From: a virus | DNA: 21,096 nucleotides | IMG/VR virus record: IMGVR_UViG_3300026116_000108 | Location: 1 to 21,096 of that record | Direction: 5' to 3' (one strand) | In this document: in pieces, positions 5,158 to 11,928 of the stretch | Layout of the letters: each line of letters starts with the position of its first letter | Position numbering within the stretch: the stretch's first letter is position 1 | Program-made: the position numbers and the translations under genes | Notes under the pieces: generated by a model | What the model saw: only the letters and a program-made list of their open reading frames with translations | What the model was told of the DNA's origin: nothing | Databases searched by the model: none

Positions 5158-5462
5158 GATAACCTCCTATACTACGCTAATTTTGTTCACCAAAGATCAT
5201 TCGCTACATGTGTAAGAGCCTGATCACGGGGCATAAGTTCACACCGGAGATCACGAATCGTAATTGATAGTTTTAATGCGTTCGGAGAACACAATAGTGG
5301 GTTTCAAATGGGCAAAACCGCTAAAAAACGCTATCATTTGCCTGTCTCTTTAGCGCCCACAGGGTAGGCTCGTTTGCCGTGCCAAAGGGACAACCCACAA
5401 AATGGGGACAGAGTGGAAGTGAACGGTCGTACTAATTGTTGTGTTAGAACAATAGGGCTGCC
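5158..5462. promoter_or_regulatory. Divergent control region between leftward and rightward genes
   Basis: These 305 bp hold no credible gene. They separate the leftward mini-gene train from the first rightward gene, so promoters in both directions are expected. I see the repeated heptamer GATCACG (5222-5228 and 5249-5255) and the segment GGCAAAACC...TTTGCC (5311-5342) that could fold. There is also a TGTCTC-TT-TAG-CG-CCC stretch (5343-5358) resembling the conserved core of the 2262/2508 repeats. ATTGTT/AACAAT lies just before the rightward gene. No strong sigma70 pair stands out on either strand. Confidence 0.45.
5435..5453. promoter_or_regulatory. Operator-like inverted repeat before the rightward gene
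   Basis: ATTGTT (5435-5440) and AACAAT (5448-5453) form a perfect 6-bp inverted repeat with a seven-base spacer, ending 9 bases before the ATG at 5463. Its position would allow a repressor to cover the transcription or translation start. Binding is inferred from symmetry and position only. Confidence 0.35.
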
Positions 5463-5822
5463 ATGTATGAGGAGTGTGATCCGTGTCCTAAGCATTACCG
5501 CCTATATGAGGGCGTTGCCAAGGTCCTGGCGAAGTACTTAATCGAGCTGGAAGGCGCTTCTGGCCTGGGTTTAGTGGAGTTTGGGCGTGTTCTGGTGTGC
5601 GATATTGTGAGTGTGTTCTATGCGGATAACCCGCGCTTTAATGAGGTGCATTTCAGACGCGTGTTGCTTGATGAAGTGAAGCGCATCCAAGACACCAAGG
5701 AATATAAGGCCCGAAAGTATGCAGAACGTAAAGCTAAAGTGGAATGCTCAAATGCTCTAAATGTGACGCCCGAAAATGCTGCGCACACGCAATCCAATCA
5801 ATCACAATCAAATAGCGAATGA
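5463..5822 (+). CDS. Hypothetical 119-residue protein, first rightward gene
   Basis: I do not recognise this protein. It starts MYEECDPCPKHYRLYEG, and the two Cys plus His near the N-terminus could bind a metal. A hydrophobic helical middle follows (GLVEFGRVLVCDIVSVFYAD). The C-terminal third is a basic helix then a low-complexity Asn/Gln/Ser tail. The ribosome site is weak (AGGG at suboptimal distance). It stands alone between two palindrome-rich intergenic regions, which fits a tightly controlled regulator. No helix-turn-helix can be claimed. Confidence 0.65.
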   Translation: MYEECDPCPKHYRLYEGVAKVLAKYLIELEGASGLGLVEFGRVLVCDIVSVFYADNPRFNEVHFRRVLLDEVKRIQDTKEYKARKYAERKAKVECSNALNVTPENAAHTQSNQSQSNSE

Positions 5823-5872
5823 TAGCATCGCGCCCAATTCAATTGTGTACAACCTAATTGCGCGCAACCGAA

Positions 5873-5887
5873 GTTGTACGGTACAAC
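5873..5887. promoter_or_regulatory. Perfect palindrome GTTGTAC-G-GTACAAC, operator candidate
   Basis: Two 7-bp half-sites are exact inverses around one base. A third copy of the half-site, GTACAAC, lies at 5847-5853. Clustered symmetric half-sites upstream of a gene are typical of repressor operators. The regulator is not identified in the window. Confidence 0.4.
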
Positions 5888-5924
5888 TCCCTAAAACCGA
5901 ACTATCTACAGTGCAAACAGGAAA

Positions 5925-5944
5925 TTGATGCCGTCAGGCATCAA
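5925..5944. terminator. Perfect 8-bp hairpin, possible terminator or attenuator
   Basis: TTGATGCC and GGCATCAA pair perfectly around the loop GTCA. On the plus strand it is followed by A and G runs, not T. On the minus strand it is followed only by a short TTT. It is thus an atypical terminator for the 5463-5822 gene, and a structural or protein-binding role is equally possible. Confidence 0.35.
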
Positions 5945-6049
5945 AGGGGGGTGTTCCCCGCTAAAGGGTGGTAGGGTAGGCTAGGGTAAGTCTTAGGTCG
6001 AAGCCCGCACAAAATTTTTTGGTTTTGGAAATAAAGAAAGGTTATCAAA

Positions 6050-6421
6050 TTGTCTACAGATCAAGCAATTGAAGCGCAGCTTCAGGCCAAGGGCCTCACC
6101 GCGCCCCGCGTCACGCCCGCCGACATCGAAGCTAACATTGCAGCGGAGTACTACTTCACCGCGGGAGAAGGCGTAATTGGCGCAACCCGCCCCAACCCTA
6201 TTCGGTACCGGCCAGAGCTAGACCTCTTGACCTTCTGTGTCCTGGTGCTAAAGAACGGCTTCTCCGTCACAGGCTACTCCGGCTGCGTCAGCCCTGAGAA
6301 CTTCGACGTCGATATCGGCAGGCAGATTGCTCGGGAGAACGCCGTCAACAAGGTGTGGCCCTTGATGGGTTACGAACTGAAATCCAAACTGGCAGAACAA
6401 ACATGGCAAAGTACTCCGTAA
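6050..6421 (+). CDS. Gp49-family phage protein (TTG start)
   Basis: This 123-residue protein matches the Gp49/66 family of small phage proteins. The recognisable signature is LLTFCVLVLKNGFSVTGYSG, then SPENFD, and IARENAVNKVWPLMGYELKS near the C-terminus. The family is widespread in phages of Proteobacteria. Its biochemical role is not established. Translation appears to start at TTG (6050), with AAAGG at eight bases upstream; no ATG gives the full conserved length. The next gene begins within its last codons. Confidence 0.85.
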   Translation: MSTDQAIEAQLQAKGLTAPRVTPADIEANIAAEYYFTAGEGVIGATRPNPIRYRPELDLLTFCVLVLKNGFSVTGYSGCVSPENFDVDIGRQIARENAVNKVWPLMGYELKSKLAEQTWQSTP

Positions 6422-6591
6422 CTCTCCTGGTGGACGCCTCCGTCACCGTCGCGGTGGTGGCCGACTCTGAGGAAGAAGCCATTGCCTTCGCTGAGGAAAT
6501 CGCGGAAACCCCCTGCCTGTGCCACCACTGCGCCAGCCAAATGGACGTGGGCGACTTCACCGGCGAAGTGGCCGAGGTGTTCGAGGTATAG
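6403..6591 (+). CDS. Hypothetical 62-residue acidic protein with a CxCxxC motif
   Basis: The ATG at 6403 (MAKYSVTLLVDASVTV) is preferred to the frame start at 6355, which would lie deep inside the Gp49-family gene. The N-terminal half alternates hydrophobic and acidic residues as in a small alpha/beta fold. CLCHHC (residues 38-43) could bind zinc. The rest is acidic (MDVGDFTGEVAEVFEV). Similar short proteins beside Gp49-like genes are known in phages, but I cannot name a function. The ribosome site is weak. Confidence 0.65.
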   Translation: MAKYSVTLLVDASVTVAVVADSEEEAIAFAEEIAETPCLCHHCASQMDVGDFTGEVAEVFEV

Positions 6592-6622
6592 ATCTTCATG
6601 AGGCGCTCCCACTTTCAACAGC

Positions 6623-6799
6623 GTGCACTGGTGCGCACTATGTAACCCGCGATCCCTAACCCTGCCGAAGCCTCAACCGTTGTTCCACCAGCGGTGCATG
6701 AACCGGCAGGGCATGGGCAAAGCCTGGGAGCTTAAACACAAACGGGCTAATCGCGGGAACCGAACCAGGAAGCTGGCCTTTTTTGATGAGGGCAAATAG
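6623..6799 (+). CDS. Possible 58-residue basic protein with zinc-ribbon-like Cys (GTG start)
   Basis: An open frame starting at GTG reads VHWCALCNPRSL and later contains a third Cys and a strongly basic helix (KAWELKHKRANRGNRTRK), then LAFFDEGK. Its TAG is directly followed by the ATG of the next gene, and the next gene's GAGGG ribosome site lies inside it. These are signs that it is translated. Against it, there is no ribosome site for the GTG and no ATG start. An alternative is a 33-residue form from the ATG at 6698. Nucleic-acid binding is suggested only by composition. Confidence 0.35.
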   Translation: MHWCALCNPRSLTLPKPQPLFHQRCMNRQGMGKAWELKHKRANRGNRTRKLAFFDEGK

Positions 6800-7003
6800 A
6801 TGAAACCGAGGATTAGACGCAGCACGTGTAGCAATGGGTGGGTGTGCATTGGGGACGGCATTTTTGCACATGGCCCTACTTCACACTCAGCTTATTGGAG
6901 GTGGAATATCGCCCTCAACGAACATAAATTTGCAACGGATATAGCTTTACGCCACGCTAGGGATACCCCCCACCCCCCGGCCGTCCCGGCCAGTTTAACA
7001 TGA
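6800..7003 (+). CDS. Hypothetical 67-residue protein
   Basis: The ATG at 6800 abuts the preceding stop and has GAGGG seven bases upstream. The first half has a compact pattern seen in other small phage proteins: MKPRIRRSTCSNGWVCIGDG, then a Gly/His turn and an A-Y-W-R-W motif. The second half is less ordered and ends in a Pro-rich tail. I cannot assign a role. It ends 26 bp before the convergent leftward gene. Confidence 0.55.
   Translation: MKPRIRRSTCSNGWVCIGDGIFAHGPTSHSAYWRWNIALNEHKFATDIALRHARDTPHPPAVPASLT
6979..6991. terminator. GC-rich hairpin between convergent genes
   Basis: GGCCG (6979-6983) and CGGCC (6987-6991) pair around three bases, between the end of the rightward small gene and the end of the leftward secreted-protein gene. 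It could act as a bidirectional terminator. The T-run on either side is poor, so confidence is low. Confidence 0.3.
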
Positions 7004-7029
7004 AAACCATGAACTGTGTAAATAAATTT

Positions 7030-7575
7030 TTAGCTTTCATGAAGCGCGCATTCACAGTCCGGCGGCGCAACACCGTTGCTCCAGGTACCGGGATCACAGA
7101 AAGTCTTGGTGGTGGGGCTGCCGTCAAGGAGAGCCGGGCTACCGTTGGACGTGTGGTTGATCGTGTCGTACCCAACACAAGCAGAGTTGCTATTCCGAAC
7201 GTAAAAAACTCGGGCGGGCATCGCAGTGATTTGGTGAGCAGTAGCGTCTCCCGCAGGTTTGTCGAATACGAGGATGCGCAGTGGACTGATGCGTTGATCT
7301 TGCATCGTGCGTGTGTCCCACTCCAGAGTAGCGCTTGTGCCGTCGCCGGAGGGCGTGAAAGTGGCGAAGATAGGCGCGTAGTTGAATTGCGGGACGAGTT
7401 CAGCATTCCGAATACCTTTTCCTTCAATACGGAAAGTGACGACGCTCGAAAGGATGTCTCTTGCGGGACTTTCAACCAGGGTGGCGCAGAAGTCGGAAGC
7501 ACAGTAGTCAGTAGCTCCTGCGGAGCCGATTACGGAGGCGGTAGCTATAGCAGCAGCAATGATTTTGGGGGACAT
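7030..7575 (-). CDS. Secreted Ig-like protein encoded against the late genes
   Basis: The ATG at 7575 has GGAG at eight bases. It encodes a Sec-type signal peptide (MSPKIIAAAIATASVIGSAGA), with cleavage likely after AGA. The mature part has paired Cys near its N-terminus (YCASDFC), then an Ig-like domain (VVTFRIEGKGIRNAELVP... FATFTPSGDG... ISPLRILVFDKPAG). Cysteines follow near residues 137, 160 and in CEC (residues 175-177). The domain aligns along its length with the two Ig-like domains of the GH16 protein at 16127-18505. The antisense frame at 7000-7605 has no such support. It is the only clear leftward gene in the late half, so it probably has its own promoter and acts in the periplasm or outside. 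The role is unknown. Exclusion or adhesion is speculative. Confidence 0.85.
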   Translation of the reverse strand: MSPKIIAAAIATASVIGSAGATDYCASDFCATLVESPARDILSSVVTFRIEGKGIRNAELVPQFNYAPIFATFTPSGDGTSATLEWDTRTMQDQRISPLRILVFDKPAGDATAHQITAMPARVFYVRNSNSACVGYDTINHTSNGSPALLDGSPTTKTFCDPGTWSNGVAPPDCECALHES

Positions 7576-7661
7576 GATAGTTACTCCACAACGAACGATT
7601 TCTGATTTCATGTTTGCACGCGCCGCCATATTCGCTTTGTGCGAGCGCAAAAGGGGGTGCG

Positions 7662-8129
7662 ATGGGCGGAAGAAAAGCTAAATACACGACCCGCATTGCC
7701 AAGCGTATATGCGAGCACATCGCATTGGGTGCTACGCTGCATCAGGCGCTTGCCAAGGAGCCCTTAGGGCCTTCTGTGCCTATGTTTTGGCGTTGGCTGG
7801 ATGAGTATCCTGAGTTTCGGGAGATGTACGAGAGGGCGCGTGTGTTGCAGGCGGATTTGATGTGCGACACCATTATGGTGATGGCTGAGAACGTGTTGAA
7901 GCAACCGCGTTTTGCGGCGGCGTACAAGGTGGCGGCGGACATCCTGAAGTGGCAAGCGGAGATCAGAAATCCGGCGCGCTACGGCTCGAAGGTGACGGTA
8001 GAGCATAAGGCGACTCTAGACCCGGCGAAGATGAAGAAAGAGATCATGCAGCTTGAGAAAGAGCTTGGATTGCTGGGCATGGAGGAGCGAACGATTGATG
8101 CGGAGATAGTGGAGGCCAAGGGTGAGTAA
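7662..8129 (+). CDS. terS: Terminase small subunit (Sf6-like)
   Basis: This 155-residue protein is expected to recognise phage DNA and to bring it to the large terminase. The N-terminal half is the DNA-binding type: RIAKRICEHIALGATLHQAL, followed by an aromatic-rich segment (PMFWRWLDEYPEFREMYERA) that resembles the Sf6/P22-like small terminase. The helical C-terminal part ends with acidic residues. I chose the ATG at 7662, with GGGGG at four bases. The frame extends upstream to 7614 without a ribosome site. The gene overlaps the large-subunit start by 8 bp, the usual pairing. Confidence 0.9.
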   Translation: MGGRKAKYTTRIAKRICEHIALGATLHQALAKEPLGPSVPMFWRWLDEYPEFREMYERARVLQADLMCDTIMVMAENVLKQPRFAAAYKVAADILKWQAEIRNPARYGSKVTVEHKATLDPAKMKKEIMQLEKELGLLGMEERTIDAEIVEAKGE

Positions 8130-9570
8130 GAAGGACGAAGGTATTGACCACGCCCGGCTGGCAAAGCTTAAGCGCTTAAAGGAGTTGAAGCGCCACTACA
8201 GCATGTTTTTCTATAAGCCCTACCCTAAGCAGATGGAGTTCCATAGGGCGGGCGCATCCTTCCGTGAGCGCTTGTTTATGGCGGGCAACCGCTTGGGCAA
8301 GACCTACTCAGGAGGCTACGAGGTGGCTTACCACGTCACCGGCTTATACCCGGAATGGTGGGATGGCTACGTGTCGCACAAAGCGACACGTGGTTGGGTT
8401 GGCTCCGTGACCTCCGAACTTACGCGGGACGGCGCGCAGCGTATTTTGCTTGGCCCGGTTGGCCAGTGGGGCACGGGCTGCATTCCCAAGGAATGCATTG
8501 TCGATATCAAGCGGGCGCGTGGCGTCCCTGACGCCGTTGAGACAGTGCTGGTGCGGCACATGGCCTCCGGGGATATTTCGCAGATTACCTTCAAAGCGTA
8601 TTCGGACGGGCGGGAGTCATGGCAGGCGGAGGAGTTGGACTTCATTTGGATGGATGAGGAACCGCCGGAGGATATCTACATTGAAGGTATCACCAGAACG
8701 AATAACACCATGGGGCCGGTGTTTCTGACATTCACGCCGCTTATGGGTATGTCGGGCGTGGTCATGCGTTTCATAGGCGAGCAGCACCGTGACAGGCATG
8801 TCACGAACATGACCATTGACGATGTGGGCCACTATACGCCGGAGCAGAAGCGCATCATTATTGACGCATATCCCGAGCACGAGCGAGAGGCGCGTACCAA
8901 GGGCGTGCCGATGCTGGGGGAGGGGCGTATTTTCCCTGTGGCTGAGGAAGTTATTGTGGAATCTCCGCTTGCGGTGATTCCGAAGCATTGGAAGCAAATA
9001 GTGGGGCTTGATATTGGTTGGGATCACCCTACGGCGGCGGCGCGCTTGGTTATTGATCCAGATACCGATGTTGTGCATTTGGTGAATGAGTACCGGCAGC
9101 GCAAGGAGATTCCTATTGTGCATGCCTCTGCCATTAAGCCCTGGGGGCCGTGGATACCCGTAGCGTGGCCGCGCGACGCCCTGCAGCATGATAAGGGCGG
9201 CTCTTGCGAGCAGATTGCTAAGCAGTACCAGGACGCGGGCTTGCGCATGCTTTCCGAACCCGCAGGGTTCGGGGACAAGCGTGGTTATGGTGTGGAGGCA
9301 GGTATTGCGGAGATGCTTCAGCGGATGCGCACAGGGCGTTGGAAGGTGGATGTTAATTGCCGGTTGTGGCTGGAAGAGTTTCGCATGTATCACCGGAAGA
9401 AGGGAGCCGATGGCTCCCTGCAGGTGGTGAAGGAACGGGAAGACCTTATCTGCGCCAGCAGATATGCGACGATGATGTTGCGGTATGCATTACCGCAGGA
9501 ATGGGCACCTATCCCGCCGGATAGGTATTCGAGGATGTCGAGAGGTGGGGCCTCTTGGATGAGTGCTTAA
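8122..9570 (+). CDS. terL: Terminase large subunit (ATPase and nuclease)
   Basis: This is the 482-residue packaging motor, which pumps DNA into the capsid and cuts the concatemer. The N-terminal ATPase has Walker A GNRLGKT (55-61), Walker B LDFIWMDEE (about 172-180) and the coupling motif TFTPLMG (203-209). The C-terminal RNase H-fold nuclease has GLDIGWD (295-301), RD (351-352) and a late acidic motif at Asp441 (DLICASRYA). The length and motif layout match Sf6/P22-like large terminases. It starts at a GTG overlapping the small-terminase end. Confidence 0.95.
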   Translation: MSKKDEGIDHARLAKLKRLKELKRHYSMFFYKPYPKQMEFHRAGASFRERLFMAGNRLGKTYSGGYEVAYHVTGLYPEWWDGYVSHKATRGWVGSVTSELTRDGAQRILLGPVGQWGTGCIPKECIVDIKRARGVPDAVETVLVRHMASGDISQITFKAYSDGRESWQAEELDFIWMDEEPPEDIYIEGITRTNNTMGPVFLTFTPLMGMSGVVMRFIGEQHRDRHVTNMTIDDVGHYTPEQKRIIIDAYPEHEREARTKGVPMLGEGRIFPVAEEVIVESPLAVIPKHWKQIVGLDIGWDHPTAAARLVIDPDTDVVHLVNEYRQRKEIPIVHASAIKPWGPWIPVAWPRDALQHDKGGSCEQIAKQYQDAGLRMLSEPAGFGDKRGYGVEAGIAEMLQRMRTGRWKVDVNCRLWLEEFRMYHRKKGADGSLQVVKEREDLICASRYATMMLRYALPQEWAPIPPDRYSRMSRGGASWMSA

Positions 9571-9579
9571 AGGAGCAGC

Positions 9580-9876
9580 ATGGATCACAAAGTTAAAGCG
9601 AATTGGCGCAGGCTGGTTGACGGACAAGGCCGGAAAGTGCGGGCGTTGAACATCCACGTGCCGCAGGATCACCCCCAAGTGAAGCGGTACCCGTTGACGC
9701 ACCAGTATATGAAGGCGTTTTACCTGTCCACTTCTGCAGGAAGTATTAACAACTCGCGCAATTGGCGGCTAGATCAGTTCTTAGTGGTGGATACCGGCTC
9801 GAAAATTTCGGCGGTTGATAGACAAGTGGCGAATTTTTGGAAGTTAAACACATCAGCTAGTGCAGGAGCAGCTTAA
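9580..9876 (+). CDS. Hypothetical 98-residue protein between terminase and methyltransferase
   Basis: I do not recognise this protein. The ATG at 9580 has AGGAGC upstream. It is basic at the N-terminus (MDHKVKANWRRLVDGQGRK) and contains aromatic and Ser/Asn-rich stretches, ending in a Ser/Ala tail. It overlaps the methyltransferase start by one base (TAATG). Its position would fit a packaging or head accessory, or the first member of the modification cassette. Nothing in the sequence decides this. Confidence 0.7.
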   Translation: MDHKVKANWRRLVDGQGRKVRALNIHVPQDHPQVKRYPLTHQYMKAFYLSTSAGSINNSRNWRLDQFLVVDTGSKISAVDRQVANFWKLNTSASAGAA

Positions 9877-10613
9877 TGAATCTTGAGGAATACCAGCAAA
9901 TTCAGCCCCATGTAAAGGCCCATGGCTTGACTTGGCTTGTTCCGAACACGCATTGCGCGTGGCGCGTGGACTCGTTGATGGAAAAAGAGCCTGATACGGT
10001 GGCTTGGATCGAGAAAATGGGTGAAGGCGACGTGCTTTTCGATGTTGGCGCTAATATTGGTCAATATGCGATGTTGGCTGCAAAGAGAGGTGTTTTTGTG
10101 CATGCATTCGAGCCAGAAAGTCAAAATTTTGCGCTCTTGTGCCGCAATGTAGCCGTCAACGAATTGAACAAAAACCTGCGTGTTTGGCCTATTGCGCTGG
10201 CAGATCAGCCCGGATTGCACACGTTTTACGTGCAGTCGCTCATTCCGGGTAATTCCTGCAATACCTTAGGACAGAAGACCGACTACAACCTCAAACCCAA
10301 GGACAATTGGGGCTTCGAGCAAGGCTGCGGGGCCATGACGTTGGACTTTTTTGCGGATACTTTCGGCCCGCCGACGCATATCAAGCTGGACGTGGATGGC
10401 TTGGAGCATAAGGTGCTCCTGGGCGCGATTCGTCACATGAAAAACGTGAAAAGTGTGTTGGTGGAGACCAATTACAACCTCCCTGAACACCAGATTTTCG
10501 ACCTCTACATGCAGGAGCACGGGCTTTTTCCGGATGAGGAAACGGCGGAGAGGGCAAAGCGCACGGAAGGAGCGTTTAAGGACATTGGCAACCGCATTTA
10601 TTACAGAAAATGA
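9876..10613 (+). CDS. FkbM-family SAM-dependent methyltransferase
   Basis: This 245-residue enzyme is expected to transfer a methyl group from S-adenosylmethionine, often to a hydroxyl of a sugar or polyketide in this family. Motif I is FDVGANIGQ (55-63), with the ribose-binding acidic residue in HAFEPE (76-81). The later motif IKLDVDGLE (169-177) is typical of FkbM proteins, and a final strand carries VKSVLVETNYN. The phage substrate is unknown. It is the first enzyme of a tightly joined cassette with two 2OG/Fe(II) oxygenases. The stop overlaps the following start (ATGA). Nothing indicates a DNA methylase (no DPPY or PC motif). Confidence 0.9.
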   Translation: MNLEEYQQIQPHVKAHGLTWLVPNTHCAWRVDSLMEKEPDTVAWIEKMGEGDVLFDVGANIGQYAMLAAKRGVFVHAFEPESQNFALLCRNVAVNELNKNLRVWPIALADQPGLHTFYVQSLIPGNSCNTLGQKTDYNLKPKDNWGFEQGCGAMTLDFFADTFGPPTHIKLDVDGLEHKVLLGAIRHMKNVKSVLVETNYNLPEHQIFDLYMQEHGLFPDEETAERAKRTEGAFKDIGNRIYYRK

Positions 10614-11218
10614 CAAAGCGAAATCCTTGTGTTTGGGCCTCTCAGAACCCTCGCATTGCTCTCTTCACTAACTTTTTGTCGGATGAGGAGTGCAACTATC
10701 TGATTGAGCTATCTGAGCCGCGCATGATCCGCTCCACCGTTGTCGTAGACAATGATGAGCCTGACGCGGTGCATGATGGACGCACCTCAAGCGGCTGCTG
10801 TATCGAGCGAGGGGAGACGGCGCGCATCACCGCTATTGAGAGGCGGTTGGCGCAGCTAACCGGCACGCCTCTTGAGAATGGTGAAGGGCTGCAGGTGTTG
10901 CGGTATGAAGAAGGGCAACACTACTTGCCGCATCACGACTATTTCGACCCTGGCGTTGGCGGTTATATGAAGTACCTGGAGCGCGGCGGGCAGCGCACGC
11001 ACACGTGCATCATGTACCTGTCGGACGAGTTCGAGCAGGGGGAAACGGAGTTTCCACTTCTGAGGTGCGTTGTGCCTCCTCGCAAGGGTTCCGTACTGGT
11101 GTTTTGCAATATTACGCCTGAAGGTAGGTTAGATGAGCAAACTCTGCACGGCGGCAGGCCGCCGGTAGGTGGTGTGAAGTGGATTGCAACGAAGTGGATT
11201 AGACAGAGGGTTTTCTAA
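10610..11218 (+). CDS. Prolyl-4-hydroxylase-like 2OG/Fe(II) oxygenase
   Basis: This 202-residue enzyme belongs to the P4Hc type of 2-oxoglutarate/Fe(II) oxygenases, which hydroxylate proline or related residues. The iron ligands are H108-x-D110 (LPHHDYF) and the distal His180 (TLHGGRPP). Lys190 (VGGVKWIATKW) is positioned to bind 2-oxoglutarate. DGRTSSGC near residues 56-63 and VLRYEEGQHY (96-105) match the family. The length is usual for a stand-alone domain. It overlaps its neighbours on both sides by 1-4 bp. The substrate is unknown; polyproline tracts in the later surface proteins are candidates. Confidence 0.9.
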   Translation: MTKRNPCVWASQNPRIALFTNFLSDEECNYLIELSEPRMIRSTVVVDNDEPDAVHDGRTSSGCCIERGETARITAIERRLAQLTGTPLENGEGLQVLRYEEGQHYLPHHDYFDPGVGGYMKYLERGGQRTHTCIMYLSDEFEQGETEFPLLRCVVPPRKGSVLVFCNITPEGRLDEQTLHGGRPPVGGVKWIATKWIRQRVF

Positions 11219-11907
11219 TGAGCGATGTGAATGTTGAAGGGCATGTGCTGTATTCGTTGCGCAATGCGCGGGTTAATCCCTGGCCTTTTCCGCACTTTTA
11301 TGCGGAGAATGTCTTTCCGGACGAGACTTACTGGAAGATATACGACTACGTAAGCAAGAAGGGAGCGGAGGAGTACACACAAAGTAAGAACAACTACAAC
11401 GGGCGTCTTTTTGCCAAAGATACCGATGAAGACATTACGTTCTTGGGCCTGGATTTCTTGAAATCCGAGGACTTTTTGCGGCATGTGGTGAAGATTTTCC
11501 GTGACGAGTTTTCTATGCGGTTTACGGATTATACCCGCGTCAAATTAAGCAATGATCTGCGCTTGATTCGCGACGGCAGGGATTACTCGATTGGCCCGCA
11601 CACCGACGCGCCGCATAAGGTGGTGAGCATGTTGTTTTACCTGCCTTTAGATGGTTGGAACCACGACTGCGGCACAAGTATTTACCTGCCGAAGGATCGT
11701 AGCTTTCGCTGCGCGGGCGGCCCGCATCGTAAGTTCGAGGACTTCGACAAGATCTTCACAGCACCCTTCCTGCCGAATACTTGCTTAGGCTTTTTCAAGA
11801 CGGATTACAGCTTCCACGGGGTGGAGAAAATAGAAAAGGATTTTCAGCGGGACGTGCTTCTGTACAATGTTTATCATGGAAACATAAACTCTCTGTCATC
11901 TGAATAA
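11218..11907 (+). CDS. Second 2OG/Fe(II)-dependent oxygenase
   Basis: This 229-residue protein is a different 2OG/Fe(II) oxygenase, not a duplicate of its neighbour. The metal triad appears as H128-x-D130 (IGPHTDAPH) and His200 (SFHGVEK), with Arg211 (FQRDVLLYN) placed for 2-oxoglutarate. The strand after the HxD is VVSMLFYLPL, as in the double-stranded beta-helix fold. Similar enzymes are frequent in aquatic phages. Their substrates, which may be glycans, proteins or nucleic acid, are mostly unknown. The start overlaps the previous stop (TAATG). It ends 21 bp before the portal gene, which has its own strong ribosome site. Confidence 0.85.
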   Translation: MSDVNVEGHVLYSLRNARVNPWPFPHFYAENVFPDETYWKIYDYVSKKGAEEYTQSKNNYNGRLFAKDTDEDITFLGLDFLKSEDFLRHVVKIFRDEFSMRFTDYTRVKLSNDLRLIRDGRDYSIGPHTDAPHKVVSMLFYLPLDGWNHDCGTSIYLPKDRSFRCAGGPHRKFEDFDKIFTAPFLPNTCLGFFKTDYSFHGVEKIEKDFQRDVLLYNVYHGNINSLSSE

Positions 11908-11928
11908 ATAGCGCCGGGAGGGCGAATA

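Larger units (their letters stand above)
5823..6049. promoter_or_regulatory. Palindrome-rich intergenic region upstream of the Gp49-family gene
   Basis: These 227 bp contain no gene. They hold GTACAAC at 5847-5853, then the perfect palindrome GTTGTAC-G-GTACAAC (5873-5887). The hairpin TTGATGCC-GTCA-GGCATCAA (5925-5944) follows, then a GGGG/CCCC hairpin (about 5949-5960) and a run of GGG blocks to about 5987. The promoter for the following genes should lie here, but no clear -35/-10 pair was found. The hairpins could terminate or attenuate transcription, although there is no plus-strand T-run directly after them. Confidence 0.4.

Noticed and set aside
5967-5987. G-quadruplex in the run of GGG blocks
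   Set aside because: Only three close GGG blocks are present, and the next G-run lies behind a 14-base loop containing CCCC, which would rather form a hairpin. Not strong enough to list.
6592-6800. tRNA-like segment
   Set aside because: I looked for paired acceptor and T-arm signatures here and in the other gaps and found no cloverleaf with a proper GTTC-type T-loop.
7000-7605. 201-residue rightward open frame opposite the secreted-protein gene
   Set aside because: The minus strand of the same DNA has a ribosome site, a signal peptide and a domain related to the GH16 protein. The plus frame has no recognisable feature and a Ser/Gly-rich low-complexity end.
8617-9393. 258-residue leftward frame inside the large terminase
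   Set aside because: It is antisense to a gene with complete terminase motifs; composition is His/Arg/Leu-rich, typical of shadow frames, and it has no ribosome site context.
9876-11907. DNA hypermodification (base hydroxylation then methylation) as the main reading of the oxygenase/FkbM cassette
   Set aside because: The first oxygenase is of the prolyl-4-hydroxylase type and the methyltransferase has no DNA-methylase motif. The possibility is not excluded but has less support than protein or glycan modification.
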